Shown: piece after piece, positions 16,881 to 25,113 of the stretch | Layout: every line of letters begins with the position of its first letter | Position numbering within the stretch: the stretch's first letter is position 1 | Source of the DNA: Prevotellaceae bacterium UBA1716 | GTDB taxonomy: Bacteria; Bacteroidota; Bacteroidia; Bacteroidales; Bacteroidaceae | NCBI GenBank assembly: GCA_002317225.1 | Contig: DCIW01000014.1 | Coordinates: forward strand, 1-28,192 | Direction of reading: 5' to 3' | Length of the DNA: 28,192 bases | Position numbers and translations under genes: made by a program | The notes under the pieces: generated by a model | The model's input: the letters and a program-made list of their open reading frames with translations, nothing else | What the model was told of the DNA's origin: nothing | Databases searched by the model: none

Positions 16881-17801
16881 TCAGAAGACTGACTCGCGGG
16901 TTTCGGTGGTGAAGAGCTCGAGGGCTTTCATGCCGAGAATGGAATTGCCTTTGGAATTGAGACGGGGACTCCAGACAGCGATAGAGTAGCGTGAAGGGTA
17001 GAGGGCAACAATGCCTCCTCCCACACCGCTCTTGCCTGGAAGACCAACGAGGAAAGAGAACTCGCCCGCTTCATCGTAGAAACCACAAGTTGACATGATA
17101 GCATTGATACGCTTGACACGAGAGATGGTCAGTTCCACACCTGCATGACTGAACGGTTCATTGCTCCTTGCAAAGGCAAGAAAGGCAGATGAGAGTTCGC
17201 GGCAATTCATCTCCAAAGAGCACATTCGGAAATAAAGATGAAGCACATCATTGATGTCGTTGTCGATATTATGATGATACTTGAGCAGATATGCAATGGA
17301 TGCGTTTAAGTAACCAGTACTTTGTTCAGAATCAGCCACTTTATCATTGAATGTTATATCTTTACTTCCACACAATTCCCTTACGAAATTCAGGAAGAAA
17401 TCCTCTGCCTTTTCCACTCCCAAATGAGTGATCATGACATCTGCTGTCACGATTGCACCAGCATTGATAAATGGGTTTCGAGGTTTACCATGCTCATATT
17501 CCAATTGCACGAGAGAGTTGAAAGCCGAGCCTGATGGTTCAACTCCGATTCGCTTCCACAGTTCTTTCCCCTCGAAACTGAGTGCAATAGCGAGGGAGAA
17601 CACTTTTGAAATACTCTGAATAGAAAAACGCACATCAGCATCGCCCAACTCATACGTCTCGCCCGAAAGCATACGAAGGCAAATGCCAAACTGGTCGGGA
17701 TTCACTTCTGCAAGGGCAGGTATATAGTCAGCCTGTTTGCCATCATTGGCAAATGGTTGTATCTCGTCGTAAATTTTCTCGAGAATAGATTGGTAGTTCA
17801 T
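16881..17801 (-). CDS. glsA: Glutaminase A
   Basis: Hydrolyses L-glutamine to glutamate and ammonia; cytoplasmic serine-dependent (beta-lactamase-fold) glutaminase. The 306 residues from the ATG at 17801 match the usual length (about 308 in E. coli). An in-frame start 30 bp upstream adds an unlikely extension. Seen are FSIQSISKVFSL with the catalytic Ser63-x-x-Lys66 pair, GSAFNSLVQLE, the NPFINAGAI motif, CGFYDEAGEF and GKSGVGGGIVALYPSRYSIA. In enteric bacteria the family supports acid resistance through ammonia release; whether that holds here is unknown. It is a single-gene unit, divergent from the pectinesterase. Confidence 0.95.
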   Translation of the reverse strand: MNYQSILEKIYDEIQPFANDGKQADYIPALAEVNPDQFGICLRMLSGETYELGDADVRFSIQSISKVFSLAIALSFEGKELWKRIGVEPSGSAFNSLVQLEYEHGKPRNPFINAGAIVTADVMITHLGVEKAEDFFLNFVRELCGSKDITFNDKVADSEQSTGYLNASIAYLLKYHHNIDNDINDVLHLYFRMCSLEMNCRELSSAFLAFARSNEPFSHAGVELTISRVKRINAIMSTCGFYDEAGEFSFLVGLPGKSGVGGGIVALYPSRYSIAVWSPRLNSKGNSILGMKALELFTTETRESVF

Positions 17802-17828
17802 TGTTTTAAGTTTGAGATTAACTGAGGG

Positions 17829-17836
17829 CAAAATTA
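17829..17836 (-). promoter_or_regulatory. Possible -7 element for glsA
   Basis: Reverse strand TAATTTTG fits TAnnTTTG, 27 bp upstream of the glsA start. No convincing -33 box is visible. Confidence 0.4.
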
Positions 17837-17953
17837 GGAAAAATAGATGAAAATGTGGTGGTGTAAAGGTAATTTTAACTCTTCGAACATGAAAAATTCG
17901 CTCAAATCACACCTTTTTAATATATATATTGCGAAATAGTGCGATTTTCTTTG

Positions 17954-17961
17954 TACCTTTG
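17954..17961 (+). promoter_or_regulatory. Promoter -7 element of the pectinesterase gene
   Basis: TACCTTTG, 45 bp upstream of the ATG, with a TTG 22 bp further upstream (17929-17931). It fits the Bacteroidota pattern with slightly long spacing. Confidence 0.6.
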
Positions 17962-18006
17962 TGCCACTTAATTGACTAATCATTTTTAATTCTAATCAAT
18001 ACATTT

Positions 18007-20736
18007 ATGAACAAAAGATTCTACTCTTTTCTTTTTGCAGTAATCGGATTGATGTTCTCAGCAAGCGCCTTTGCACAGGACGAGCTCATCTGGGACTATA
18101 CCGAAACTGCACCAAGTGCAAATCCTGACAACGGATTGACTTACGCTTCGAAAGTAAATGATGCCACAGGCACAAAGAACGGCCTCAAGGGTATCAAGAT
18201 GAACAGTTCAGGCTACTGCTATTTCACAAAGAATGCAGTTGAAGGTACTCTCAAACTCACTTTCGGCCCTCGTGACGGTTCGAAAGAAAGTGCTCTCGAT
18301 GTCTTCACTTATGCTGAAACTCCAGGTGCTGAGACACTCGTAGCAACAACTCCATTAGTTACTGAATGCCAGACCGTAAGCATCGAACTTACTGCAGAGC
18401 AGAACAATATCTACATTCAGCGTAACACTGCAAACGAGCAGGTTCTTTGTAAGATTCAGTTCTCTCCAAAGGTGGCTCGTACATTCAAGGATTTCGAAAT
18501 CAATCTCGTTAACCTCTCAGCACCATTCGACACAACTACACTTCCTGAAGGCGTTGTGATGGAAGGTTCGAACCGTGGAGATTCGCATGGATACGACAAC
18601 TTCAAACTCACTATCCCTGTTGATGGACCAGTGAAGTTTACAATTGGTGGATGTCAGTATAGCAAGACTCAGGGCACATTCGTTAACTCAAAGGGCGAGA
18701 CTATCGGTTCGGTAGACGTGACTTCAGGTTGCTATCACAATGGCGCTATTGTTGAATATGTTTATACAGGTGGTAAGGACGTGCTCACATACAACGGTGC
18801 AGAGTATTCGCCTTACTTCAAGGCTGAAGCAGTGGAAATCACTCCTTGCGTAGTAACTTTCAAGGATCAGAATGGCAATGTAATCGGTAAGGTTGATGCT
18901 AACGAAGGCGATGCTCTTGGCGAAATCCCTTATTCGGAAAAAGACCTTACATATTCAAAGAGTGAAGTGTTCCGTGGATGGGTTTATGCTTCAGGTGTGA
19001 AGGCTAAGGCTACTGACCTTCTCACAGGCAATACTACTATCTCAGCACTCGTGACTCCATTCGAATACGTTACAGTAGGTTCGGTTCAGAACTACAAACT
19101 CACAAGCAATATCTTCTATCCAGAAGACCACGAGACAATCAATATCGAAGGCGGTTACTATCACGAAAGTCAACATGGTTGGGCTATTGCAAATGATGGT
19201 AAGGTAAGTGTTCAGGTTGCGGGAAATGCTCAGGTAGTTCTCGGACTTTGCGTGTACAGCAAGAATGCCCCAATCACATGTACTGATGCTGCTGGCAATG
19301 TGGTTAAGACTATCGAGTCGGGATATGTTGAGACAGATGGCACAACAGCAGTTGTTAACTACGAAGGCGAAGCAACAACCCTCACATTCACATTTGCTCA
19401 GGGCGAAAGCTACCTCCACAGCGTAGTTGTTTACAATGTGAAGGATTTCGTGAAGAAGGATGAGTCAACAGGTTACTATATCATCCCTAAGGGTGATGGT
19501 GCTGCTCTTCTCCTTGCTCTCAACTCTGCAAACAGCGAAGAAGGTGCAAAGCTCTTCCTCCAGGATGGCGTTTACGACCTTGGTGAGACTGTAGGTACTG
19601 CAGTAAGCGGTAAGAACCTCTCTATCATCGGTCAGTCATCAAAGGCAATCATCAAGAACGCTCCAAGCGTGAAGGTTGAAGGACTTGGAAGTGCCGACCT
19701 CCTCTACAACACAGCAGAAGGTCTCTACATGCAGAACCTCACTCTCCAGAATGCACTCGACTACTATGCAGCAGGCAGTGCAGGTCGTGCTTGTGCATTC
19801 CACGATAAGGGTAATATGACAGCATGCTACGATGTGGTTCTCGACTCATATCAGGACACTTACTATTCACACCGTGATGGTGCTTACTTCTATTGGGAGA
19901 AGGGTGCTATCATGGGTACTGTAGACTATATGTGTGGTGGCGGTAATGTATATTACAATGGCATCACAATCAAGAACCGCAGTCGTGAGGCTTCAGGCAG
20001 CAAGGGCGATTGTACAATCAATGCTCCTTACACAGCAGCAGCAGATAAGGGTTATGTATATGAGAGTTGTGTTATTGAGACTGAATCGCAGACATTCAAC
20101 CTCGGTCGTTCATGGGCTGATGCTAAGTGTGCTTATCTCAACACAACAATCAAGAGCGGCAAACTCGCTGATTCTCGTTGGACACTTAAGGGTATGAACT
20201 CTTCTGCAGTTTCATTCAAGGAGTATAAGACTAAGGATGAGACAGGCAACACAACTTGTCCATCTACTTACGTTGCTACATTCACTCATTCGAAGGGTGA
20301 TCTCACATACGAGACAATCCTCTCAGACGAAGAGGCTAAGGCTTACTCATACGAGTCGTTCTTCGCTGATTCAAACTGGGATCCTAAGTCGCTCACTGCT
20401 CAGGTAGAGGCTAAGGTAGCATCTGCTTCGGCTACACAACTCACTATGGCTGAAGAGGGTACTTACCTCGTTGAATGCGGTTCGGAATATGTTGCTCTCT
20501 TCGTAGGTACAACATTCAGCAACGAATTTGATGCTGCGAAGACTTACACAGTTCGTAAGGCAAATGCTCGTGGCGGTTTCGGTGAACCAACTGCAATCGA
20601 TTTTACAAGCACAGGCATTAAGTCAGTTGACAATGCAGATGCACCAGCAACAGTTTATGATCTTAATGGTCGCAAGCTCTCTACTGCAAAGAAGGGTGTG
20701 AACATCGTTGGTGGCAAGAAGGTTTACAATAAGTAA
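18007..20736 (+). CDS. Secreted multidomain pectinesterase (CE8)
   Basis: Pectin methylesterase that removes methyl groups from homogalacturonan. 909 residues with a signal peptide (MNKRFYSFLFAVIGLMFSASAFAQ). The N-terminal half has at least two related beta-sandwich modules (about 160-275 and 355-475), each carrying a 'QYSK'/'VYSK' strand and a YHNG/YHESQHG segment; possibly carbohydrate-binding. The catalytic beta-helix spans about 490-770: acid/base Asp617 in SYQDTYY, nucleophile Asp640 in GTVDYMCGG (usual form GTVDFIFG), and Arg701 in LGRSW (usual LGRPW). It ends with the sorting-type motif VYDLNGRKL ... GVNIVGGKKVYNK. It is a single-gene unit with its own promoter and a strong terminator. 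No pectate lyase or SusCD genes are nearby. Confidence 0.92.
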   Translation: MNKRFYSFLFAVIGLMFSASAFAQDELIWDYTETAPSANPDNGLTYASKVNDATGTKNGLKGIKMNSSGYCYFTKNAVEGTLKLTFGPRDGSKESALDVFTYAETPGAETLVATTPLVTECQTVSIELTAEQNNIYIQRNTANEQVLCKIQFSPKVARTFKDFEINLVNLSAPFDTTTLPEGVVMEGSNRGDSHGYDNFKLTIPVDGPVKFTIGGCQYSKTQGTFVNSKGETIGSVDVTSGCYHNGAIVEYVYTGGKDVLTYNGAEYSPYFKAEAVEITPCVVTFKDQNGNVIGKVDANEGDALGEIPYSEKDLTYSKSEVFRGWVYASGVKAKATDLLTGNTTISALVTPFEYVTVGSVQNYKLTSNIFYPEDHETINIEGGYYHESQHGWAIANDGKVSVQVAGNAQVVLGLCVYSKNAPITCTDAAGNVVKTIESGYVETDGTTAVVNYEGEATTLTFTFAQGESYLHSVVVYNVKDFVKKDESTGYYIIPKGDGAALLLALNSANSEEGAKLFLQDGVYDLGETVGTAVSGKNLSIIGQSSKAIIKNAPSVKVEGLGSADLLYNTAEGLYMQNLTLQNALDYYAAGSAGRACAFHDKGNMTACYDVVLDSYQDTYYSHRDGAYFYWEKGAIMGTVDYMCGGGNVYYNGITIKNRSREASGSKGDCTINAPYTAAADKGYVYESCVIETESQTFNLGRSWADAKCAYLNTTIKSGKLADSRWTLKGMNSSAVSFKEYKTKDETGNTTCPSTYVATFTHSKGDLTYETILSDEEAKAYSYESFFADSNWDPKSLTAQVEAKVASASATQLTMAEEGTYLVECGSEYVALFVGTTFSNEFDAAKTYTVRKANARGGFGEPTAIDFTSTGIKSVDNADAPATVYDLNGRKLSTAKKGVNIVGGKKVYNK

Positions 20737-20763
20737 TACTTTTTTAAGAATTAACATACTTTT

Positions 20764-20804
20764 AGGGAAATTCCGTTGTAATAATGGGATTTCCCTATTT
20801 TTTT
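20764..20804 (+). terminator. Intrinsic terminator after the pectinesterase gene
   Basis: AGGGAAATtCC / GGgATTTCCCT forms an 11-bp stem (one T-G wobble) with an 11-nt loop, followed directly by a long T run. It is the clearest terminator in the window. Confidence 0.85.
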
Positions 20805-20819
20805 GTTAAAAAATATTGC

Positions 20820-20827
20820 TAACTTTG
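20820..20827 (+). promoter_or_regulatory. Probable -7 element of the LRR gene
   Basis: TAACTTTG followed by C, 25 bp before the ATG at 20853. The nearest TTTG is only 14 bp upstream, so the -33 box is uncertain. Confidence 0.5.
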
Positions 20828-20852
20828 CAACATATTCAAAACAATAGTGATT

Positions 20853-21653
20853 ATGAAAACAAGACTTTTTGCAATATCGGTACTCTTGCTTATAGTTCTG
20901 AGAGCGAGTGCTGGATCATTTACTTATAAAGGGATAAGATTCCAAATCAACGGTAATCGTTATGGAATCAATACCGTGTCAGTCGTTTTTTTTGAAACAG
21001 GGAAAAAGTATAAAGGTGACATTGTTATTCCTGAGACTGCAAAATGCATAGACAAGCAGAACGAAGTGATTACGTACAAAGTAGTTTCAATAGATAAAAA
21101 AGCATTTGCCGAGTGCGATGAACTCAAAAGTGTAGTAATTCCTTCATCTGTTACCGCTATTCAGGAGAATGCGTTTCTGAATTGTTCCAATCTCATCAAG
21201 GTGGAAATGCCTGAAAAACTCGAGTATATAGGTAATGCTGCATTTGCGGGTTGCACAAGACTGAAAGAGGTTGATATACCTACAGGAATCAAAGAACTCG
21301 GTGATTATACATTTTCAGACTGTACGAGTTTGGCATCTGTCACGATTCCTGGTAATGTGACTTTTGTTCATACAAATGCTTTCCGCGATTGCTTTAATCT
21401 TAATTCAGTCGTATTTGAGCAAGGTGCAGAATATATAGGTGATTTCGCATTTGCAGGATGCAGAAAACTTGAGAATGTGGAGATGCCAAAATCAATGGTT
21501 GTGGTAAGACATAATGCCTTCTATGGTTGTCGCAACATAAAGAATCTTACTGTTCCGGTTGACACGATAGTGACCAATTGTTTCGCTTCGTGTGGGGAGA
21601 TACCAAACGTATATGTTGAAAAACGTACTATTCGTAAGAAAAAAACAAAATAA
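20853..21653 (+). CDS. Secreted BspA-type leucine-rich repeat protein
   Basis: 266 residues, with a signal peptide (MKTRLFAISVLLLIVLRASA) when read from the ATG at 20853; a GTG at 20847 is the alternative. Five or so copies of the Treponema/BspA-type LRR (LRR_5) are visible, each about 23 residues: AFxxCxxLxxVxIPxxVxxIGxxAF, for example FLNCSNLIKVEMPEKLEYIG and FAGCRKLENVEMPKSMVVV. BspA proteins bind host matrix or other bacteria in oral Bacteroidales, so surface adhesion is a reasonable guess. It lacks the C-terminal sorting motif seen in three neighbours and ends in a basic tail (RKKKTK). The gap to the next gene (21654-21729) has a short GGTAT/ATACC hairpin. Confidence 0.88.
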   Translation: MKTRLFAISVLLLIVLRASAGSFTYKGIRFQINGNRYGINTVSVVFFETGKKYKGDIVIPETAKCIDKQNEVITYKVVSIDKKAFAECDELKSVVIPSSVTAIQENAFLNCSNLIKVEMPEKLEYIGNAAFAGCTRLKEVDIPTGIKELGDYTFSDCTSLASVTIPGNVTFVHTNAFRDCFNLNSVVFEQGAEYIGDFAFAGCRKLENVEMPKSMVVVRHNAFYGCRNIKNLTVPVDTIVTNCFASCGEIPNVYVEKRTIRKKKTK

Positions 21654-21729
21654 TTTGTTCGGGAGGGTATTGATTTCCATACCTTACTTGTATATAGGGT
21701 AAAAGAACAAAACAAAAACTTCACATATT

Positions 21730-22422
21730 ATGAAACGAATAATATCTTTACTTGCATTCATTGGAATTGCAACAATTGCTTCAGCACAGGAAACAACGCA
21801 ACAGGGAGTAGCTATGGTTTCGTCTGATGGACGTGTCGTAGTACGGGAAAAAGATATCGACGACGACCTTCGCTATTCTGAGGGGATGAATATGACTCCA
21901 GAGGAAATTCTTCGCGAAGCAAAGCGAACTTATGCTCCAAATCAAGGATATAAGGGATTTGTAACTTTGGGTTTCGGTCCTTCGCTCAACAAGTCTGCAA
22001 GTTGTCAGAACAGCAATAAGATTGGTTTTTCAACATCTCATGGTGTTCAGTTGAGTCATTATGCTTATGTGGGTTTGGGCGTTAAGTATCTCGGATGGAA
22101 TCGAAAAATGGTGGGAGATAATGAATTTGTCTCTGGACAAGCTTTTATCTTGACAGCAGATACTAAGCTGACCTTCAACAAGCGAACATCTCCATTTGTC
22201 GGTTTCTCGGCAGGTTTTGCTGCATTCGACAATCAGTTGCCTTACTTCTCAACTTCTGCGGGAGTTCGATATGGTATGACGAAGTATATGGGTATAAATA
22301 TTGGCGTTTCGCTCGAATTCAAGAAGTGGCGCGACTATTCTCCTACTTATGGTGCTTTCTCAAAACCACCAGTGGATTATTGGCATATCAATTTACTCGC
22401 AAATATCGGTGTGGACTTTTAG
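21730..22422 (+). CDS. Outer-membrane beta-barrel protein, function unknown
   Basis: 230 residues with a signal peptide (MKRIISLLAFIGIATIASAQ). From about residue 75 onward there are alternating hydrophobic strands rich in Gly and aromatics (GFVTLGFGPSLN, YAYVGLGVKYLGW, FVGFSAGFAAF, YMGINIGVSLEF). The protein ends in Phe after LLANIGVDF, the usual barrel-insertion signal. This fits an eight-stranded outer-membrane barrel of the OmpA/OmpX-like size class. Residues 20-75 form a charged soluble segment. No substrate or partner can be named. It lies 76 bp after the LRR gene with no obvious promoter, so co-transcription is possible. Confidence 0.8.
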   Translation: MKRIISLLAFIGIATIASAQETTQQGVAMVSSDGRVVVREKDIDDDLRYSEGMNMTPEEILREAKRTYAPNQGYKGFVTLGFGPSLNKSASCQNSNKIGFSTSHGVQLSHYAYVGLGVKYLGWNRKMVGDNEFVSGQAFILTADTKLTFNKRTSPFVGFSAGFAAFDNQLPYFSTSAGVRYGMTKYMGINIGVSLEFKKWRDYSPTYGAFSKPPVDYWHINLLANIGVDF

Positions 22423-22457
22423 TCTGCACCTTTTTTATTATATAAAGAGTCTTATTC

Positions 22458-22488
22458 TTGTTTGTTATATAAATAAGTTGTACATTTG
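22458..22488 (+). promoter_or_regulatory. Promoter of the S37 peptidase gene
   Basis: TTG (22458-22460), 20 bp, TACATTTG (22481-22488) followed by C; 31 bp upstream of the ATG. Confidence 0.7.
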
Positions 22489-22519
22489 CAGAAGAATACC
22501 TATTTAGTAAACTTATTGT

Positions 22520-24214
22520 ATGAAAAGAATATTAGTAAATACTATCGCAATACTTGTGTTGGCTTTTGCACCAGTTGCTTTGCATGCCCAGTCGTGGATG
22601 AAGGAACTTGTTTCGTTGAATCCTGATGTTATTGATTCGATTGTGGTGGTCAATGGCGATTACGGTTCATCATACGGACTTCGCTCATACCACATTTATT
22701 ATCACCAGCCACTCTGCCACGCAAATCCTGATGGGGAGCATTTCCAACTTCGTGCAACACTCACAGTGAAAACAATCGGTAATCCGCTCACACGACTCAC
22801 ACAGTGCTACTTCAGCGGTTATGCAATTCACGAGTACGACTGGACTTGGACAAGTTATTATGTGGGTTCTGGAGATACTCGTTTTGAGATAGCCAAGAAG
22901 TATAACGGTAATGTGATGGAATTCGAACATCGTTTCTTTGGAGAATCCCAACCTAAATCACCTTGGCTTAAGGTCGATTATCTTAATGCACAAGAGGCAG
23001 CAGACGATTTTCATGCTCTTATCGATGCTATGAAGAAGAAGTTCACAGGCAAGTGGGTGATGAACGGTATCAGCAAGGGTGGGGCAACCACTGCAATTCA
23101 GCAAGCTTATCATCCTGAGGATTTTAACCTTTACGTTCCATATGCTGGTCCACTCATGGATGGAGTTGCCGACCCAAACCTCATGAGACACTATACAAAG
23201 TATGCATGGGACGAAAATCTCCGCAACCGTGTGCTTGATCTTCAACGCTATGCACTCTTGACTCCTGCCGTATTCAACAACTTCAAGGACTGGATGAGTT
23301 ATTGGTATCCTGGTTATACCACTAATTATTGGAAGGCATACTTTGTAAGTGCAGTTGCGCTCATAGATACAGAATATCATGCATATACCGTCCGTAGCGT
23401 AATAAAGAGCGTGCTTGATAAAAATGATGAACTCCTCGAACAGCTCGTTGCAAAAGGGCATGACAAGGACGAACTTATCTGTCTGCTCTTCTACAATAAT
23501 AATATCTCGGGCGAAGGCGCTTGGTCGGATTACCTTTCGAACGATGCTAAAGCGAGACAAGGTGGCACAATGCCAGGTAAAAAGGAACTGAGACATGACC
23601 TTCCGCTCCCGCTTCAGTTCACCGAAAGCAACTGGACACAATCCGATATGGAACCATATTACTATATGGCACTTCATGAGCATGGATACTTTGCTCCTGA
23701 CTTCACTTGCATCCTTTATAATCCATCAGAAAAGGCACAAGCTGAGGAACTTAACCGAATTTGGAAAGAGAATAAGGGCAACTTTATTTTGTCATCTTCT
23801 CCATACATGAAGAATGTGAAGTATGATCCATCCGTACGTGAGAAGGCATGGAATGCTACCCTCCACAACTCTCGTCCTATGATCTACATCTACGGACAAG
23901 ATGACCTTTGGACAGGAGGAGCAGTGCCCGATTCCCTTGTAAACAATACAGAGACTTTCAAGTACATACTCGAAGCCCAGAACCATAATGTCAACATCAC
24001 AGCTGCCACAAAAGCTGAGCGTGATGAACTTTGGGCAAAGATTGACTACCTTCTCAATATCATCCCAAGTGATATTGAAGACATTACTCCTGATGCCACT
24101 CCAATCTCTGCTACCAATCCACGCAACATCTACAACCTTCAGGGGCAGAAAGTTTCTTCTCCAGTGCGAGGAAATATTTACATTGTTGATGGTATGAAGC
24201 GAGTGTGGAAATAG
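22520..24214 (+). CDS. Secreted S37-family (PS-10) serine peptidase
   Basis: 564 residues with a signal peptide (to about HAQ, residue 24). It resembles the PS-10/S37 tripeptidyl aminopeptidase family: DGEHFQLRATLTV strands, VMEFEHRFFGESQP, and KWVMNGISKGGATT with nucleophile Ser185. The acid is Asp461 or Asp462 in YGQDDLWTGGAV, and the base His489 in AQNHNVNI. Members are exopeptidases releasing short peptides from N-termini, so a role in extracellular or periplasmic protein scavenging is likely. The C-terminus carries the same motif as two other secreted proteins here (IYNLQGQKV ... GNIYIVDGMKRVWK), suggesting a shared export or anchoring route. It has its own promoter. Confidence 0.9.
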   Translation: MKRILVNTIAILVLAFAPVALHAQSWMKELVSLNPDVIDSIVVVNGDYGSSYGLRSYHIYYHQPLCHANPDGEHFQLRATLTVKTIGNPLTRLTQCYFSGYAIHEYDWTWTSYYVGSGDTRFEIAKKYNGNVMEFEHRFFGESQPKSPWLKVDYLNAQEAADDFHALIDAMKKKFTGKWVMNGISKGGATTAIQQAYHPEDFNLYVPYAGPLMDGVADPNLMRHYTKYAWDENLRNRVLDLQRYALLTPAVFNNFKDWMSYWYPGYTTNYWKAYFVSAVALIDTEYHAYTVRSVIKSVLDKNDELLEQLVAKGHDKDELICLLFYNNNISGEGAWSDYLSNDAKARQGGTMPGKKELRHDLPLPLQFTESNWTQSDMEPYYYMALHEHGYFAPDFTCILYNPSEKAQAEELNRIWKENKGNFILSSSPYMKNVKYDPSVREKAWNATLHNSRPMIYIYGQDDLWTGGAVPDSLVNNTETFKYILEAQNHNVNITAATKAERDELWAKIDYLLNIIPSDIEDITPDATPISATNPRNIYNLQGQKVSSPVRGNIYIVDGMKRVWK

Positions 24215-24317
24215 GGACATGTAACAATCTTTTTTTCATATTTACTCATAAAAGTGTCCTTCTTGAATGTTTTTCATGTTCGTTTCCTACGAAACATACA
24301 CATTGGTGAGGAAATTC

Positions 24318-24349
24318 TTTGGTTATTATGACAAATATATGTATTTTTG
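24318..24349 (+). promoter_or_regulatory. Promoter of the 66-aa small gene
   Basis: TTTG (24318-24321), 20 bp, TATTTTTG (24342-24349) followed by C. This is a full match to the pattern, 52 bp upstream of the ATG. The stretch 24215-24317 holds nothing else clear. Confidence 0.75.
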
Positions 24350-24401
24350 CAGTAGTTTTTTAAGGGGATAATCCTGATAACTGTAAATACACATTAATTT
24401 T

Positions 24402-24602
24402 ATGAAGAAGAATTTTGAAAAACCATCAGTTATTGTGATGGATTTGCATTGCGATGTAATCTGTACATCGGATGGTATTGCCGGTACATTAAAACCAGGT
24501 TGGGGACCTAACAAGGGTGATAATGGATCGATTGATGGCCATACAACACCTGGTGGTGGCAATGGCAATGGCCATAAGATTGTGGGCTTCCATTTTGATT
24601 AA
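24402..24602 (+). CDS. Small Gly-rich protein, unknown function (possible precursor peptide)
   Basis: 66 residues. It starts MKKNFEKPSVIVMDLHCDVI, a pattern (MKKxYxxPxxxVxxLxxxxxI) shared by many unnamed small proteins of Bacteroidales. A Cys pair (Cys17, Cys21) follows in LHCDVICTSDG, then a low-complexity tail rich in Gly, Asn, His and Trp (PGWGPNKGD, PGGGNGNGHK). There is no signal peptide. It is supported as a real gene by a full promoter at 24318-24349 and a strong terminator at 24628-24668. The leader-then-Gly-rich-core shape could fit a ribosomally made modified peptide, but no modifying enzyme or exporter is adjacent, so this is speculation. Confidence 0.75.
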   Translation: MKKNFEKPSVIVMDLHCDVICTSDGIAGTLKPGWGPNKGDNGSIDGHTTPGGGNGNGHKIVGFHFD

Positions 24603-24627
24603 CACATCGCGTAATGCTAAAAAGAAT

Positions 24628-24668
24628 AACAAGGTAAGCATCTTTTTGCCTACCTTGTTTTTTTTGTT
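24628..24668 (+). terminator. Intrinsic terminator after the small gene
   Basis: AACAAGGTA / TACCTTGTT 9-bp stem, extended inward by GCA/TGC past one mismatch, then eight or more T. It lies 26 bp after the stop. Confidence 0.85.
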
Positions 24669-24992
24669 TATAATGTTCATTAATTAACTTGCCCTAAACA
24701 ACAACAATTTTATTTATTACTTTCTGAAACATTTTTTACAAAGTGGAGGCAATTTATTTAATTACAAAACTCGTCATCGCCTTTTTCGAAGAAAGTTCAC
24801 GAAGTCAATTTCACAATTAATTTTGTTGTTGCAACAATGCAACAATGCAAAATTGAAAAAATGCTGCGAATGCTCTGGAACTTGCGACCATCCTTTGAAT
24901 CGGGGGTACACTCTCCCATTTTTGTATCTGATACTATGATACAATGATACATTTTATGCATCGCCGATAGCATCCACCTTTCGGAATAAAGA
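24669..24992. other. Gene-free spacer with two 8-bp-period micro-repeats
   Basis: No credible gene. At 24826-24850 TTGTTGCAACAA is followed by GCAACAAT repeated at 8-bp steps. At 24930-24950 GATAC occurs three times at 8-bp steps (GATACtatGATACaatGATAC). Both look like small iterons. The spacer lies just downstream of the primase module, before its palindrome pair. Confidence 0.5.
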
Positions 24993-25023
24993 CGACTAAT
25001 CAAAGGGTCAGACCCTTTGATTA
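24993..25023. repeat. Palindrome A of the flanking repeat
   Basis: TAATCAAAGGGTC-a-GACCCTTTGATTA: 13-bp arms around a single base, preceded by CGAC. It is followed by a 46-bp spacer that resembles the spacer after palindrome C, then by palindrome B 77 bp downstream. Confidence 0.9.
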
Positions 25024-25069
25024 TCCATCTTTATTCATTGATAGCCAATAGATTCTCTTTTTAAAAAGG

Positions 25070-25103
25070 CGACTAATCAAAGGGTCTGACCCTTTGATTA
25101 GTC
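25070..25103. repeat. Palindrome B, also likely terminator of the primase operon
   Basis: GACTAATCAAAGGGTC-t-GACCCTTTGATTAGTC: perfect 16-bp arms. It lies 10 bp past the primase stop. On the reverse strand GCCTTTTT follows, and on the forward strand a run of T follows, so it could terminate transcription in both directions. Confidence 0.9.
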
Positions 25104-25113
25104 ATCTTTTTTT

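Noticed and set aside
24797..25003. 68-codon reverse open frame downstream of the primase
   Set aside because: It starts inside palindrome A, runs through the micro-repeats, and has no recognisable protein features.
24993..25103. CRISPR-like array (palindromic repeats with ~46-48 bp spacers)
   Set aside because: Only two repeats per site, the spacers are related to each other rather than unique, and no cas genes are present.
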